Position numbers and translations under genes: made by a program | NCBI GenBank assembly: GCA_009667805.1 | Contig: CM019072.1 | Span: 39,301,519 to 39,365,518 of the forward strand | DNA length: 64,000 nt | Source: Leptobrachium leishanense | Taxonomy: Eukaryota > Chordata > Amphibia > Anura > Megophryidae | Reading direction: 5' to 3' | Shown here: piece by piece, positions 31,979 to 43,075 of the stretch | How positions within the stretch are numbered: the first letter of the stretch is position 1 | Layout: each line of letters opens with the position of its first letter | Notes under the pieces: generated by a model | Told to the model about the DNA's origin: nothing | The model's database searches: none | What the model saw: only the letters and a program-made list of their open reading frames with translations

Positions 31979-32966
31979 TTAAGGAGGTCTCTTATGAGAC
32001 TTAATGATAGAACTGGCAACAGCAAAAGCACCTCCTTGTACAAATCTCACAAAATAGTCTCCAACAAGTGGTCCAACTGCATAAAGTCCCTTTTCCTGGA
32101 CACATTCATATGTAAATAGGTCAATGTCTAGAGGGTTCCTCTTCGAATTCACTGGTTTCTCATTGTTTACCGCTAGATTAGTGCCATCATTTGGCAGAAA
32201 TGAAAGGTTGGGATTAGCACCTATGAGAACAAAGGCCATTGAGATATTAAATATTTTGGACTGGCCGTTCTTGTCTTTGAATGTGCATTTCTTGTCACTA
32301 TGGAAGCTAGTTATATGATGCTCTGGGAGGCTGATGTATCCTTCATAAGGACCATCCCTGGAAACGCTCTGTTCTTTCATCATTTGGTGCACTTTATGGT
32401 ACTCTGGATACATGACTTGGGGCAGTTGATTGAATATAAGCCCTGGGTCATTGACCCGTCTCCTGAAGGCATGAATAACGGGAATGTTATAGTGATGAGC
32501 GAGTAGAACAGCATCAGCAGCAGTCAGTCCTGCCCCGATAATTAACACTGGGTCTGAGTGTTGATTAATTTGATGTGTCTTCACTGCTTTCTCCAACTCA
32601 GAAATTTTGTGTGATACAAAAGGAAGGTCTTCTCCTTGGACCCCTAACAGTGAAGACTTGTCATATGTACCTGTAGCAAGCACCACCTTCTCTGCATAGA
32701 TACAAAACTCCTGCTTGTCCCCAAACTCATTTTCCAAAAACCCATTTACTTGGAAAAGAGTTTTGTCATCTTCACTGTTGTCCGCATGGATGTTCCTCAT
32801 CCAGAGTATTTGGTTTCCACAACAGCTAGTGGAACCTTTGTTAACTTTGACAACTGAGGTAACTGTTGCACCTGAAATAAAGTTATCCTCCAGACCTTTC
32901 TTTTTCACATAATAGCGGTAATAATTTAGTATGTCACCTGCGGTGGATCTGTCATTTCTAAGGTTC
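31979..32966 (-). CDS. OSGIN1: OSGIN1 exon 5 (last coding exon)
   Basis: Acceptor TTTTGTAG at 32968-32967. The exon opens in phase 2 (completing an Arg codon) with NLRNDRSTAGDILNYYRYYV, and runs through KKKGLEDNFISGA, the second nucleotide-binding motif IIGAGLTAADAV, YPEYHKVHQMM, and KRNPLDIDLFTYE, to GLYAVGPLVGDYFVRFVQGG. It ends KSHKRPP and TAA (31981-31979). It encodes about two thirds of the protein. An isolated reading of this exon would wrongly start the protein at KKKGL. A Tyr follows GPLVGD where I recall Asn in relatives. Confidence 0.95.
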
Positions 32967-35900
32967 CTACAAAAGAGAAAGAAAACTACAGGTTAAATGC
33001 TACTTTATGATAATTTATAACAGAATTAATTAAAAGCTAGCCAATGTATCACACGTTCGAAGCCCAGAATGTTTCAAGTGGACATTTTCCAATATAAGAC
33101 ATCTTATAGTATGTATTCACATTCCTATGGAGGGATGACCTTCAAATATCACTTACGACATCTGGAGAGAGTTACAACCCCATTTTTACTTATGTGGGTC
33201 TTTTCAGATAAAATTAACTCTTCCTACCACACACATTCAATTTCCACCTCATAACATATATTATTGTCAGAAACCAATTCTCACAAGCCTGAACATATTT
33301 AACAAGGCCCCATTTCGTAGGGTCAGGGTCATCCTTTTGACTTTGTGGTTGCTTTCTTTTTTATTATTCTAAGTTTTTCTTTAAACATTCCTCCGCCCTG
33401 AAGGTATTTTCAGTATGATCAATGAAAAAGGTTAATGATTTGACATCTTACAAAACAACCATTTCTATACTCATTTTTTTTTAACCATATAACCACATGA
33501 TATATTTAACTTATATTTCTGATAGGTAGAGAAGGACTACCATTTATTCCTGTTCATCTATGTATCTTCTGGGCATTGACGAGTGAGCAACATTGGTCCT
33601 TCAGATGTTTTAGAACTATATCTCACGTGATGCTCAGCCACTCGTTAGAATGGCCAAGCCTCTTGGGAAATGTACTTCCAAAACATCTAAAGGGCCAAGG
33701 TTGCCGATCCCTGGACTACAGTATTAACTATCACTTCAGTCTAAAATAGCACTACACAGTTTATTCACTAAGCAGTAAATTAGCAGTGAATTGAGGCAGT
33801 TACACAATGTAGGACAAAATGTTTGAGTTGAACATATGTGAGAGAAAAAATAAATCAGCTGTGTTGGTATAGAGCAGTGTTTCTCCAACCTCTCCTCGGG
33901 ACCCCCAACCAGGCCAGATTTTACCGATCACCTTGGGGAAATGCAGACTGAATCCTGTAATAACTGGGGAGCAAATCATATCCCCTGTGCTGTGCTTCAG
34001 ATATCTGGAAAACCTGGCCTGGTCGGGGGTCCCGAGGAGAGGTTTGAAAAACACTGGTCTTGAGTAACTCTATGCAGCATCACTGATAATCTGTTTAATT
34101 TGAGGAATTGCTGATTCATGTACTGATGAGAACTAAATAACTACTGTAGGTCTTAGGACATCATAGGCTCATGCTTAAAGTGGTTCTTACCTCCTTTTCA
34201 TTCTTATCCATTCTTTGAAAGGCAGATCTGGGAGACCCATCCAGTCGCCCCGGCTCAGTGTAATCATAGATCCTTCGATGACCTAAAATGAAAATACATA
34301 TTGATGTAAGATCAATAAATGAGACTTGTTAGAATAGGCAAATGTTAAATTCACATTCATCTTGAGAAAATATTCTCCAACACAGTCACTTACATTCCAG
34401 GCACCCCCTGGAGGATCTCTCCCAAGCACCAAATGAGTGATTGCCCTCTCTGGCTCTAGTTCCCATGAAAGAACAGAGTCCACATCACCAACAAAATCTG
34501 TGTTGGGTCGGAGAAGAGTATCAAAGAGGAGAGCAGCAGGGCTGTTTGACCGACCCTCCAACCCTTCGGATAGGTACTCCAAATCCTGCAGGGAAAGAAA
34601 AGGAGTAATTAAATTGATGTACCTCACACCCATCAGGTGTACGTTTTAATTAAGGATACTTTAATTTATTCCTAGCTGTCAATTTGTATATCTTCCTTAT
34701 TATATATCACATTTATTATATTTGCCTTTTCAATCCTTCCTTTAATTGGTCTTTATATTAACTTGCATAGTTTTCATTTGCACAATATCAGTACATTTAT
34801 AGGTCTATTCACTAAAGGTGAAACTCTGGAGAATTGGTAGGAAAAGAGAACAATCTAGACCAAATAGCCATTTTGGAAAGTGAGATAAATTGGAGAATGT
34901 TTCTGGTTTGGCCATTTTGACCTAGAATTTTCACTTCTCCTGCCAATTCTCCTGAGTTTCACCTTTAGTGAATAGACCTGTTAATATTCTATATAAGTGG
35001 AAAAGATGCAGAAGCTTCGGGACAACAAACGTTGAACAATACATCATTCCTCACTCAAGAGGTTAAATCTAATGACACAAAGCAGACAAGGCATGAGGGC
35101 TTCTCATAATAGGCCACACGTCTCTGAACTGACTTCCTGGTATTATACATTTACATAGCTTTTGAACCGAGGCCAGATGATCTAGACTGTCAGATGCTGT
35201 GATCTTTCCAGGCATTCACTGACAGTGCCTTAAAGGTCATGTATTCTATTCACTGGAAGGCACATATAAACAGTTTGGAATTAACTCTTTAATGTGCATT
35301 TAGTGCAAACATGTCCTTTTGATAAGGTTTAACATTTTATCAATGCCGTATATCAGCTCCAATAAATTTCTCACTGTAGCGTTTCCTGCGTGTATATTTA
35401 ATGTGGGAAGCAGAAGTAAGCACTACTTTATAATGCAATCCAGAAACATCCAGTGGGGAACTGAAACCAAACTCATAATCACTACTGACCACAGAGGACC
35501 TACACACAGTTCCAGGGTGTCCTTTCTTAAAGTAAAAGTATACCTCACTAATTATTACCACTTTGACATGACCGTGGCCTTCTTGGACTAGGCCAATGAT
35601 GGCTAACGTCCGCACACCTTTTATTTTGTACCTCTGTGTTCCAGAATTCAATCAGCTTTCAAGCTAGATGGCCAACATGGGACTTGGCAAACATCTAGCT
35701 ATGTATTTACCGTTTAGACTCTAAATTCACTTTATTCCAAACTGCAGGTGACCCAGTCCCAGTCTTATTTATGGCAAAAATACTGTATTTTCGGGTTATG
35801 ATCGAGTTGCAAATATTGCAATGAAGACTATAAGTTTAGGGATATAATAAACTGTTTCCTGCTGATGTATACAACATATAACACAGGGCTTGTCATCAAC

Positions 35901-38900
35901 AAATTTAATGAAATTAAGTCAATGAGTTGTACTAGCCAAATCTCCAGGAGATATTATGGTGATATTTTTCTATGCTGGACAACAGAATAATTTAGTATCC
36001 ACAGGTATGCATAGTGGCAATGTCTGCTGGGCGAATTGGTCCTGCTTGTCTGCCTTCTAGGTTGCCATCTTGACCAGTGGTAGGAGATCTCGGCCCTCCA
36101 GATGTTCTCGAATTACATTTCCCATGTGGTTGAGCCAATCTAATAAGTAGTGTACCTGAGCTTCATGATTGATAGAGTATCAAAACATCTGGAGCACTAT
36201 CACCTCCTTAATGCTAGCACTAGCACTCACATAAATGAGCATTAGTGCTAGGTTAATTGAGGTGATGGTGTGTCGCATTGATCGCCTCCCAATTGATAAC
36301 GAGTTAAAAAACCTGTTAGCAAATTGGTATTAGCGCTTTTTAGCGCCAGCTTACTGTACTTTCTGCTTACTCTTTTCGCTGCCCATGCCAAGTATAGGGA
36401 GCACAGAGTAATTAGCATTAGGATCACAAAGTCCTAACTCTAATTACAAACAGCTGTCGCTAACTAAAAATGTTTGCTACAGCGTCTGCAGAATCAGTTA
36501 GCTGCCGCTGTAAACCCCCCCAAAAAATCAAATACTAACCTCTCATCCTGCGGTGAGAATGGTGGCCCGATCTGCCGCTTCTGGCCGCCGGGAGCAGAGT
36601 GAGACTGTGGAAAAAAACGTCCCCGATCTCCCTCCGAAACCACTCCACCGACCTGCAGGATCTCATGAGAGGCAAGATCCATCCTGCCAGTCATTTGAGC
36701 CGGCAGCAGAAGCCTCCATGGAGTCCTATGGACTCCATGGAGGGGATGCTTGCAACGGCGCTTTAGTGCTGATCCAGCCATCCTGGAGCCTGGCGGCTGC
36801 TACGGGGCAAGCTGCTGGACTCAGTGCCTGCCCCGTAATCTACAGGTAAAATGGGGATGCTAAGGGGATATTAGTGAACGCTCATTTTTCCCCTTAGCAT
36901 CCCCATTTTAGCTGTAGGCAGCTGATAGGGTCCTGGAAGGCCACGATTTATGAGTCTTGATCGACACATTTTGTCTGTTTCTTATCTACTTCATGATAAT
37001 GCGTATCAAAATTGGCTGTTAACCATTATTATCCAATAGGGGTTAAGTATGCGTATGCCAAAATCAAATCCTTGTGTGATTCATGTTGAGGCCTTCGCAT
37101 ACTGTATATTATGGGACCATACTGCATTGTGTACATCCTATAGTGCTGGTATAAGCTGCTTTTTGTATGTAATCATCAAATCACATATCCATGTCACATG
37201 TGACGTTATCTAAAGATTTTATCAGTCAATTTCTCCCACACAAATATATTAAATGTCATTAGATTGCAGTTGTGTTCAGTTCTCTTCTACATTACTTTAA
37301 CAAGTCTTTTAAATTTGCTTCGAATAGCTTTCATTGTCAATGTTTCCCAACGAAGAGAAGAAATGCACAACTGCAGAATGTTAACCTGATCCGATGTTAC
37401 AACAGTTTGATTTATGACAAACCTTACTTTCATTAATTGTAATCGATGGAGTCTTCTAGTGACCGCATAAATTAACAGAAATAGGAATCTGTGTGTTTTT
37501 TTATAAATGATGCGATCTTCCATCCACTGATGAAGATACCTGTTCGATTAGATGGAGCACTCCTAGTACCCTAACAACCTGGGTTCCCTGCTTAGCCTGA
37601 AGTGCCAGGTGGCATCTTGCCCTTGTCAAATGCTTAAAATTTACAGAGATCTGCAAAAATCACTGGTAAAATAACCATCGGAGTGAAGTGCATGCTGTGT
37701 TAAAAGACCGTTACCTTGGCAATCAGTGCTTTCCCTTTGACATTTCCAAAGTACCTTTATGACCTTCTGCAAAGCAGCTTGAGGTTCAGCAGTAGGTGTC
37801 TACAAATCTATAACATCTACAGATGCATTAATGCAGGGCTCAAAATTTCAAGTCCCAAGCTACTAGCCAGGCCTTAAGAGTTACTCACCACTAGTTGCCC
37901 CACCTAACCCCTTATCCTGCCCTGCCTCTGCATTCTTACTCGCCCACATGTAATTTCCACTCGCCAAATGCAAGCAGGCGAGTGGAGATTTTGAGGCCTG
38001 CATTAATGGAAGGAACTGTCCATATACTGCCCACAGCGATACTACAGACAGAAGTACTATTCAACATATTTGATGACCACAGCAGTTGCTGAGTGATTAC
38101 ATGCTTAGTAGAGGTATGACGAGTAAACCCATCTGCTATCTGAAAGTAATGGGAGAATTATAACCATCTGAAAATCCTGCTTCCCTGTACAGGTCGTCTT
38201 GCAAAAACTGTAACGTTGTGGAATTGCTGCAAATTCAGCATACTCTAATTTGAATATTTCATTATTTTATTTTACCAATGTCTCTGCAATTTCTTTTTTT
38301 TTTTCTTCCAATTTCTGTTTTCTTTTATTCACTGTTTATATCGTACATAAAATACAGGGTCTCCATAAGCCTATGAATTCAGCATTATCTGACTTTGGGT
38401 CACATCGACCTGGCCGAGGTCAGTAAAGCTCTGCCAGGTCAGGTGTATTCTGTGGAATATTGACGGAAAGGTGCCAGATCTAAGGTTAATAGGAAGGTTT
38501 GGTAAAAGATTAGAAGAGGGGGCTCCAAGGATTTCCACATGCACCTATTATTCAAGCTCCTTGACTAGATCTGTCATGGGAGAGGTCTCCCACACTTGAT
38601 GTCACTGAGGAGGATTTATGGCTGCAGTCATAACCGCCAACCGATGATTGCTATAATGAATTGCAAAAGGGAGCAACTGCTAATATTGTGCTTTGAGTGC
38701 CTACCTCAAATTGAAGGCCGTATGCATCTAGGTAGGTTTGTGTAATATAATTTGATCTTTGTGCCTAGATTTGAACAGCATTATAAGAACATTTCTGTCT
38801 CAGCTGACAACAGTAAAGAACCTGCCGAATGACTGCCTTCAAGGTGCTGATAAGGCTTTCTAAAGATGTCATGGAGCCAGGGACGGTGGGGGGAAGTAAA

Positions 38901-41022
38901 GTGTGAGAGGCTTCTGCCACCATTATTACTTAAAAAAGCTTAAAAGGTCAAGGTGGTCAGAGTGTCCACTTGCCTATGGATAGTCTCAATTTGCACCCAC
39001 CGAGACAAACAAGAGCTATCAAAATATCCATTTTTATAGGATGATAAAAGACCATGCAATTGACTAACATACCTAAAAACAATAATAATGTCCATAAAAT
39101 ACATATTTTCTCCCGAGGATACGGAAGACTTTGCAACAAGACTGAGTAATGTGAAGAGAACACACTTGTGATGAAGTTTGAGCATGAGAGGCTACCATAT
39201 TTTGTTTGCTTTGAGTTCGACTGTATAGTGATTTATTATTAAATATATTTTTTGTCATTCAGTGTGACTGTCTATTGACCTGTTAGCATGTGAGTTGCTC
39301 ATGTTAAGGAGTGAGAAAGTAAGTCATGGGTAAAGAGACAAACCTGTAGTGTGATGGCATTTCCAGAGGATTCCTCTAGCTTTCTTTGCAGTATAGGGTT
39401 TGGATGCATGGCACCTTCCTTTATGTACGGTGTGTAACCAGAAAGCAAGTATGACAGGCAGATTCCTGAGGGGCCATTACCTAAAAGAAGATCATAGTGT
39501 AAGCTGCCAGGAAGGTAATATTTCATAGATTCATATTGCATATGGAAAACCCTTGTTTCACTGAACCAGTGGTTCTACAACACCATCCTCAGGACCCACC
39601 AGCAAAGCAGAATTCCCTAGAGATGCATTATCAAAGCTCAGTTAACAGAATACCCTGTTATTTTTGTGCAGGCAGCTCTGCATCGCTAGAGACATCTTCA
39701 AATCGCTAGTTTACTGTTGGATCTTATTGATGGAGACATTTTGACTCGTCATAATTTTTTTTTTTAAGAAAGTATTTTACCAGGAAGGATACATTGAGAT
39801 TTATCTCGTTTTCAAGTATGTCCTGGGTGGCGAGTATGTACCGTTAGGTGTCTTGCCCAAGAACACATACTGACTATGCATCAATCATTTTTATGCATCT
39901 GTCAGTGGGCCTAGCACTGTAACTTAACTCCATTACACAAAAAAAGTAATTTACACTACATTACATAACTTGCAAAGTGATCACCCGCCATATTAAGCCT
40001 TCCCCTCCTTATCAGAAAGCTATAGTGTTGCTTCTTTGAAAGAGTTGGCTTCTCCGAAGCATAATAATGAAAAAGGGCACACCCGTAAGGTTTAGCCCAA
40101 AACGATGAGGTAATTTGGTTGTCTTAACAGGTCGGTGAAAAGTTACAACTTGCTCAACTTTGTCTATAAAATGCTCTTGTTGGCAGTGGTGGATGGGGAA
40201 AGCTTAAGTTGGGAGGGTGTCAGACTCAGCTGGCAAAGAGGATAATGGGAAGTGTGGATGTTATAGGAAAAGAACACCTCAAAGAATTTCTCAACTCTAC
40301 AGTGGGAGGAAAATATCCCTTCACAATATTAAAACCATCACACCTCTGACAGAAGATAAGGACTGTTCGCATTTGCATTCGACTGTAGAGGGAAGGGAAG
40401 CTTAACACCCCACATGAGCAAAGCAAAATAATTCAGCCCTACTGTGTACAGGATCCTGGGCAGGCCAAGGGATTCCTCTATATTCTGCAGCCAGTTCAAT
40501 CACTGCAGAACTGTAAGAGGCAGTCTCAAAGTGTATCAATTACATGAGGATAACTGCAGTGATTTTGACACTCAGAGATATAAATAACCTCCATGCGCTA
40601 CCTCAACTCTAGACTCAACCAATACATTGCACTTTCTTCCAAGAACACAAGCAGATAGTGAGAGATGTAGAGAACCAGGGTCGGAAGAGAGCAAACTCTG
40701 AGGAATTACATCCCCCTGATGCTGAGAGCCAATAAGAGTCCCTGGATTGTGTACAGGGAATCATGGCTCAGAAGCGCAAACTGCAAATTAATGTGGAGAC
40801 CAGAAATCTCTTGATGGGGCAAACAGAGCATGTGCAAAGTGCTCTGAGACTGGGCAGAGTTACACAAACGTCCGTACAGATAATTTTTTCCTAATACGCT
40901 CAGTTGCTGCTTCTGCTTGTGTACACAATCAGTAAGGGATGAGAAAAGAAGACTATAGAATGATAGTTAATTTTTAATCTAATGACAAGAGGAAATATAA
41001 AACCAAATAAGTCCACGCTCTG

Positions 41023-41059
<37 letters not shown>

Positions 41060-41606
41060 ATTCAGGAAGCACCAGTGTTTGCCATAACTGAGAACAACGG
41101 AAAAAAAATCAACAATTTTTCAACCGCAACAAACTTCAGCATTTCTCAAAAGTGAAGTCAAATAGTGGAAGCAGAAGCTTCATTGATGAAGCTTCTAACT
41201 TTTTTTTCATTTCTCTTTTTAAAATATCAAAGCCTGTTGTAGTTTCGACAGCAGCAACTTTTGCTGTCGTTTGCAACAACGGCACACACAGGTGCGTACT
41301 AAATAATTGCGTAGTCTTCTGTTTTATTTTTTTTCCCATCACACATTGTGGGGTGCTGCCCCTTTTCATGCCTCCACTGCATCTTGGTATGGAATAACTC
41401 TTAACGCTGACAAACAGGAAAGGAAAGACAGTAGCAATTATATTTGCATCATTAATGTACAGTAAATAAGAACACTATGGAAAAAAACTGTATACTTGCT
41501 TCTAGTGGTAACAAAAGCCAATGAACAGACGTAAAAGCTTACCTATTATAAGCACAGGCAGAGGTGTCTGTTTGCTTGTCATATATTGATTTAATCCCAA
41601 AGGCAT
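31979..41606 (-). CDS. OSGIN1: OSGIN1, oxidative stress-induced growth inhibitor 1 (spliced, five coding exons)
   Basis: Joining 41606-41543, 39480-39344, 34585-34394, 34282-34191 and 32966-31979 gives 1473 nt, or 490 residues plus TAA. The protein has two Rossmann-type motifs: GNGPSG across the exon 1/2 junction (FAD) and IIGAGLTAADAVL in the last exon (NADPH). It also has LPVLIIGNG near the N-terminus, EGLEGRSNSPAALLFD, PGGAWN, and a C-terminal GPLVGD..VRFVQGGA block. Wording such as NIPVIHAFRRRVNDPGL, KVHQMM and the KRPP end is closer to OSGIN1 than OSGIN2 as I recall them. The family are flavin/NADPH-dependent monooxygenase-like proteins induced by oxidative stress (NRF2 targets in mammals) that restrain growth. 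All junctions are GT/AG and phases agree. The start is the first in-frame ATG of exon 1. The promoter and any upstream UTR exon were not found. Confidence 0.93.
33590..33716. mobile_element. Small hAT-like MITE in OSGIN1 intron 4
   Basis: The right end, read in reverse, is CAGGGATCGGCAACCTTGGC. The left end, AACATTGGTCCTTCAGATG, is a partial complement, and ACATCT.AAGGG/CCTTCAGATGT blocks pair. No clean duplication is visible. Confidence 0.6.
33875..34056. mobile_element. hAT-type MITE in OSGIN1 intron 4
   Basis: Ends CAGTGTTTCTCCAACC and GGTTTGAAAAACACTG. Flanks GTATAGAG/GTCTTGAG match at 6 of 8 positions. The interior is shared with 53194-53345 (GGGGAAATGCAGACTGAATC, TGTGCTGTGCTTCAGATA). 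Confidence 0.85.
34191..34282 (-). CDS. OSGIN1: OSGIN1 exon 4
   Basis: A 92-nt exon encoding VIEGSMITLSRGDWMGLPDL and PFKEWIRMKR plus two bases (phase 2). Acceptor CATTTTAG, donor GTAAG at 34190. The GSM.TLS.G.WMGLPDL run is conserved in OSGIN proteins. It follows exon 3 directly in reading frame. Confidence 0.95.
34394..34585 (-). CDS. OSGIN1: OSGIN1 exon 3
   Basis: A 192-nt, phase-0 exon of 64 codons starting DLEYLSEGLEGRSNS and ending VLGRDPPGGAWN. Acceptor CCCTGCAG at 34587-34586, donor GTAAGT at 34393. The EGLEGRS and PGGAW motifs are strongly conserved in the family. The reading frame runs on through the donor for some codons, so the raw ORF overstates the exon. Confidence 0.96.
34800..34980. 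mobile_element. Fold-back MITE, AGGTCTATTCA family, in OSGIN1 intron 2
   Basis: Ends TAGGTCTATTCACTAAAGG and CCTTTAGTGAATAGACCTG, flanked by TTA on both sides (34797-34799, 34981-34983). Relatives at 10626-10819 and 58677-58848. Confidence 0.85.
34984..36180. other. OSGIN1 intron 2 sequence, nothing recognised
   Basis: Intron DNA. Minor MITE-like words occur at 35590-35650 and 36085-36130 (AATGATGGCTAAC, CGGCCCTCCAGATG), but I could not define borders. ORFs of 90-103 codons at 35319-35651 have no domain. Confidence 0.4.
36190..36936. mobile_element. Harbinger-type MITE in OSGIN1 intron 2
   Basis: Family interior (GGGAGCAGAGTGAGACTG, GAGTCCTATGGACTCCATGG, GTTAGC-rich left part, TTTTAGCTGTAGG right part). 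The ends GGAGCACTATC and GATAGGGTCC are roughly complementary. No TWA duplication is evident. Confidence 0.7.
36937..37825. other. OSGIN1 intron 2 sequence, nothing recognised
   Basis: No element or exon seen. Confidence 0.45.
37834..38000. mobile_element. hAT-type MITE in OSGIN1 intron 2
   Basis: A 167-bp element with ends CAGGGCTCAAAATTTC and GAGATTTTGAGGCCTG and a perfect 8-bp duplication CATTAATG (37826-37833, 38001-38008). Subterminal CTCGCC/GGCGAG words pair. Confidence 0.92.
38009..39343. other. OSGIN1 intron 2 sequence, nothing recognised
   Basis: AT-rich intron sequence. No repeat partner or exon. Confidence 0.45.
39344..39480 (-). CDS. OSGIN1: OSGIN1 exon 2
   Basis: A 137-nt exon. 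With the last G of exon 1 it encodes GNGPSGICLSYLLSGYTPYI and KEGAMHPNPILQRKLEESSG, ending ITLQ. It carries the FAD-binding glycine motif and SYLLSGYTPY, both hallmarks of the family. Acceptor CTTTTAG at 39482-39481, donor CAG/GTTTGT at 39343. It ends in phase 0, matching exon 3. Confidence 0.95.
39762..39880 (-). mobile_element. SINE 3' part (V-SINE-like) in OSGIN1 intron 1
   Basis: On the minus strand, part of the central domain (GTGTTCTTGGGCAAGACACC) followed by the shared tail. The tRNA head is missing (5' truncation). Confidence 0.82.
39881..41022. other. OSGIN1 intron 1 sequence, nothing recognised
   Basis: No exon or repeat identified. Confidence 0.45.
41023..41056. repeat. (TA)n microsatellite
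   Basis: About 16 TA units. Confidence 0.95.
41056..41330. mobile_element. Decayed fold-back MITE, relative of 29731-29986
   Basis: GTTATTCAGGAAGCACCAGTG and TTTGCC at the left, with a central AGAAGCTTCATTGATGAAGC palindrome and a complementary right half (TTGCAACAACGGCA...GGTGCGTACTAAATAA). The layout matches 29731-29986 but is more diverged. Confidence 0.65.
41543..41606 (-). CDS. OSGIN1: OSGIN1 exon 1 (first coding exon, with start codon)
   Basis: The ATG at 41606-41604 opens MPLGLNQYMTSKQTPLPVLI, then I and the first base of Gly. Donor GTAAGC at 41542. LPVLIIG joins exon 2 to make LPVLIIGNGPSG, the conserved N-terminal Rossmann strand and loop. An AG at 41633-41632 could be an acceptor, making 41631 the exon edge and implying an upstream non-coding exon. 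That exon and the promoter were not found. Confidence 0.85.
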
Positions 41607-42173
41607 CTTGGCACTGGACAGGTCCAAGGATCTGTAATTGGAGACGTAAGTATGAGGTTACTAATTAAACTCTCTCCATTGACTCTATTTTATTCTTCAT
41701 ATAAAACACCAAACACATCTGCTCTGATAACAACATGATATAAAGGCACAAAACAATAGCGTAATAAAACCTGAGATAGGCCCTCTCCCAATACCGTCTG
41801 GAATCACAAAAGCATGTGAACCTACGTACCCAACATAATGCCGTGCAGGTGGCAGCTGCCAGACTGGGCTTTTTGCTCTTGCTATTTTGTAGGCAGGATA
41901 GTAATATTTATGAAGTGTGAGAAGAATATAAGTCTCTATTGACCTTACAGCTATTGATAGATAAAAATATCGAAACTCAGCTGAGAAGACAATAGAAAAC
42001 ATCCCTTAAAGGGGAACCTCTATTGTCAGCATAGAAAATCAACCGTAAACAGAGGGACATCTATGCATTAACTGTTTCCTGGGCAGCGGCAACTCTGTCC
42101 ACCTTGGTTTCCATTGATTACCTTTGCCAATATTGGGACGCAAAAATGAGACACACACACACAATTATGTTAT

Positions 42174-43075
42174 GGGGGTTATTCAAACAGATCCGAATTG
42201 TGACCGAAAGGTAACCGAACACTGAAATTCAGCGCACGGTTACCTTTCCTGATCATTCGGCTATTCAGAGAGCAGGCAGTTCGCCAAATCTTGGCGAATT
42301 GTCTGCACATACGGTGCCTGTTTGAGGGCAGTGAAATCATCATAGAGAAGCAATGCTTCGTCTATTCAGAGGACACCAAACAGCAGGGAAAAGCTGCAGA
42401 AATGCCCTGCTATTCGTTGTTTTCATTGAACATTATTATTCAGACGAATCCCATAGGCTTCAATGTTAAAAATATTCCCGTTTTAATTACATATCTAATA
42501 AACCATTGATTATAATATTCTGCAGTATAAAGTCTCTTTATTTATAGAATCTGTTATGCATTTTTTGGAGATTTTTGGCAAAAAAAGTTCCCATTTTTTT
42601 TTAAAATCGTCTTCTCTTTTTACTGTAACTGCCCTTTTTATTATCATTCATTGGATCTTATTTGTAAATTCCACGCATTTTCGTTCAGTAGTTTTTTTGC
42701 AAACAGCGTTTCAAATTTCAAACTTGCAAGTGCACTGTTTTTGTTTTTTATCACCTCATTCGTCTGCATGTCAGTTTTTTCCGGCGGCTGCTCTGCGCTG
42801 TGATCGGTGGCTAGTCGGGTTTCTCTGGAATGTCCAGCGGGGTTAATCCAACTGTTTCTGCGGGTTTCGGTGAGTGTCCGGTGAATGTTTGACGGGTTTT
42901 GCAGTGAGTGTTCGTCGGGTTTGCGGTGGGTTTTCCCTGCAGTACGGGGGCCCAGCGGTTCTTGCTGAATACACCGCAGGATCGGCGATATAGGATCACT
43001 GAATCGCCCCGAAGTGTAGGGAGCGAAAAGCCACAAATCGGACGGTGACTTTTCGATTCTTTTTGAATAACCCTG
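42174..43075. mobile_element. MITE, GGGTTATTCA family, complete
   Basis: Ends GGGTTATTCA (42176) and TGAATAACCC (43073). Possible 3-bp TAT duplication just outside. About 900 bp, no transposase. Left-half blocks (GAGAAGCAATG, CCATAGGCTTCAATGTTAAA, AATAAACCATTGATTAT) match 13641-14266 in inverse orientation. Two overlapping minus-strand frames at 42644-43179 are spurious. Confidence 0.8.

Noticed and set aside
31979..32908. OSGIN2 in place of OSGIN1
   Set aside because: Motifs such as NIPVIHAFRR, DPGLIFNQLP and the KRPP end fit OSGIN1 better. This relies on recall and should be checked by search.
31979..32908. A single-exon 309-codon gene at this ORF
   Set aside because: The frame is open upstream to an acceptor at 32966, and four further exons join it in phase. 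The apparent start is internal.
37520..37550. CTGATGA at 37528 as a hammerhead core
   Set aside because: No GAAA strand or paired stems follow.
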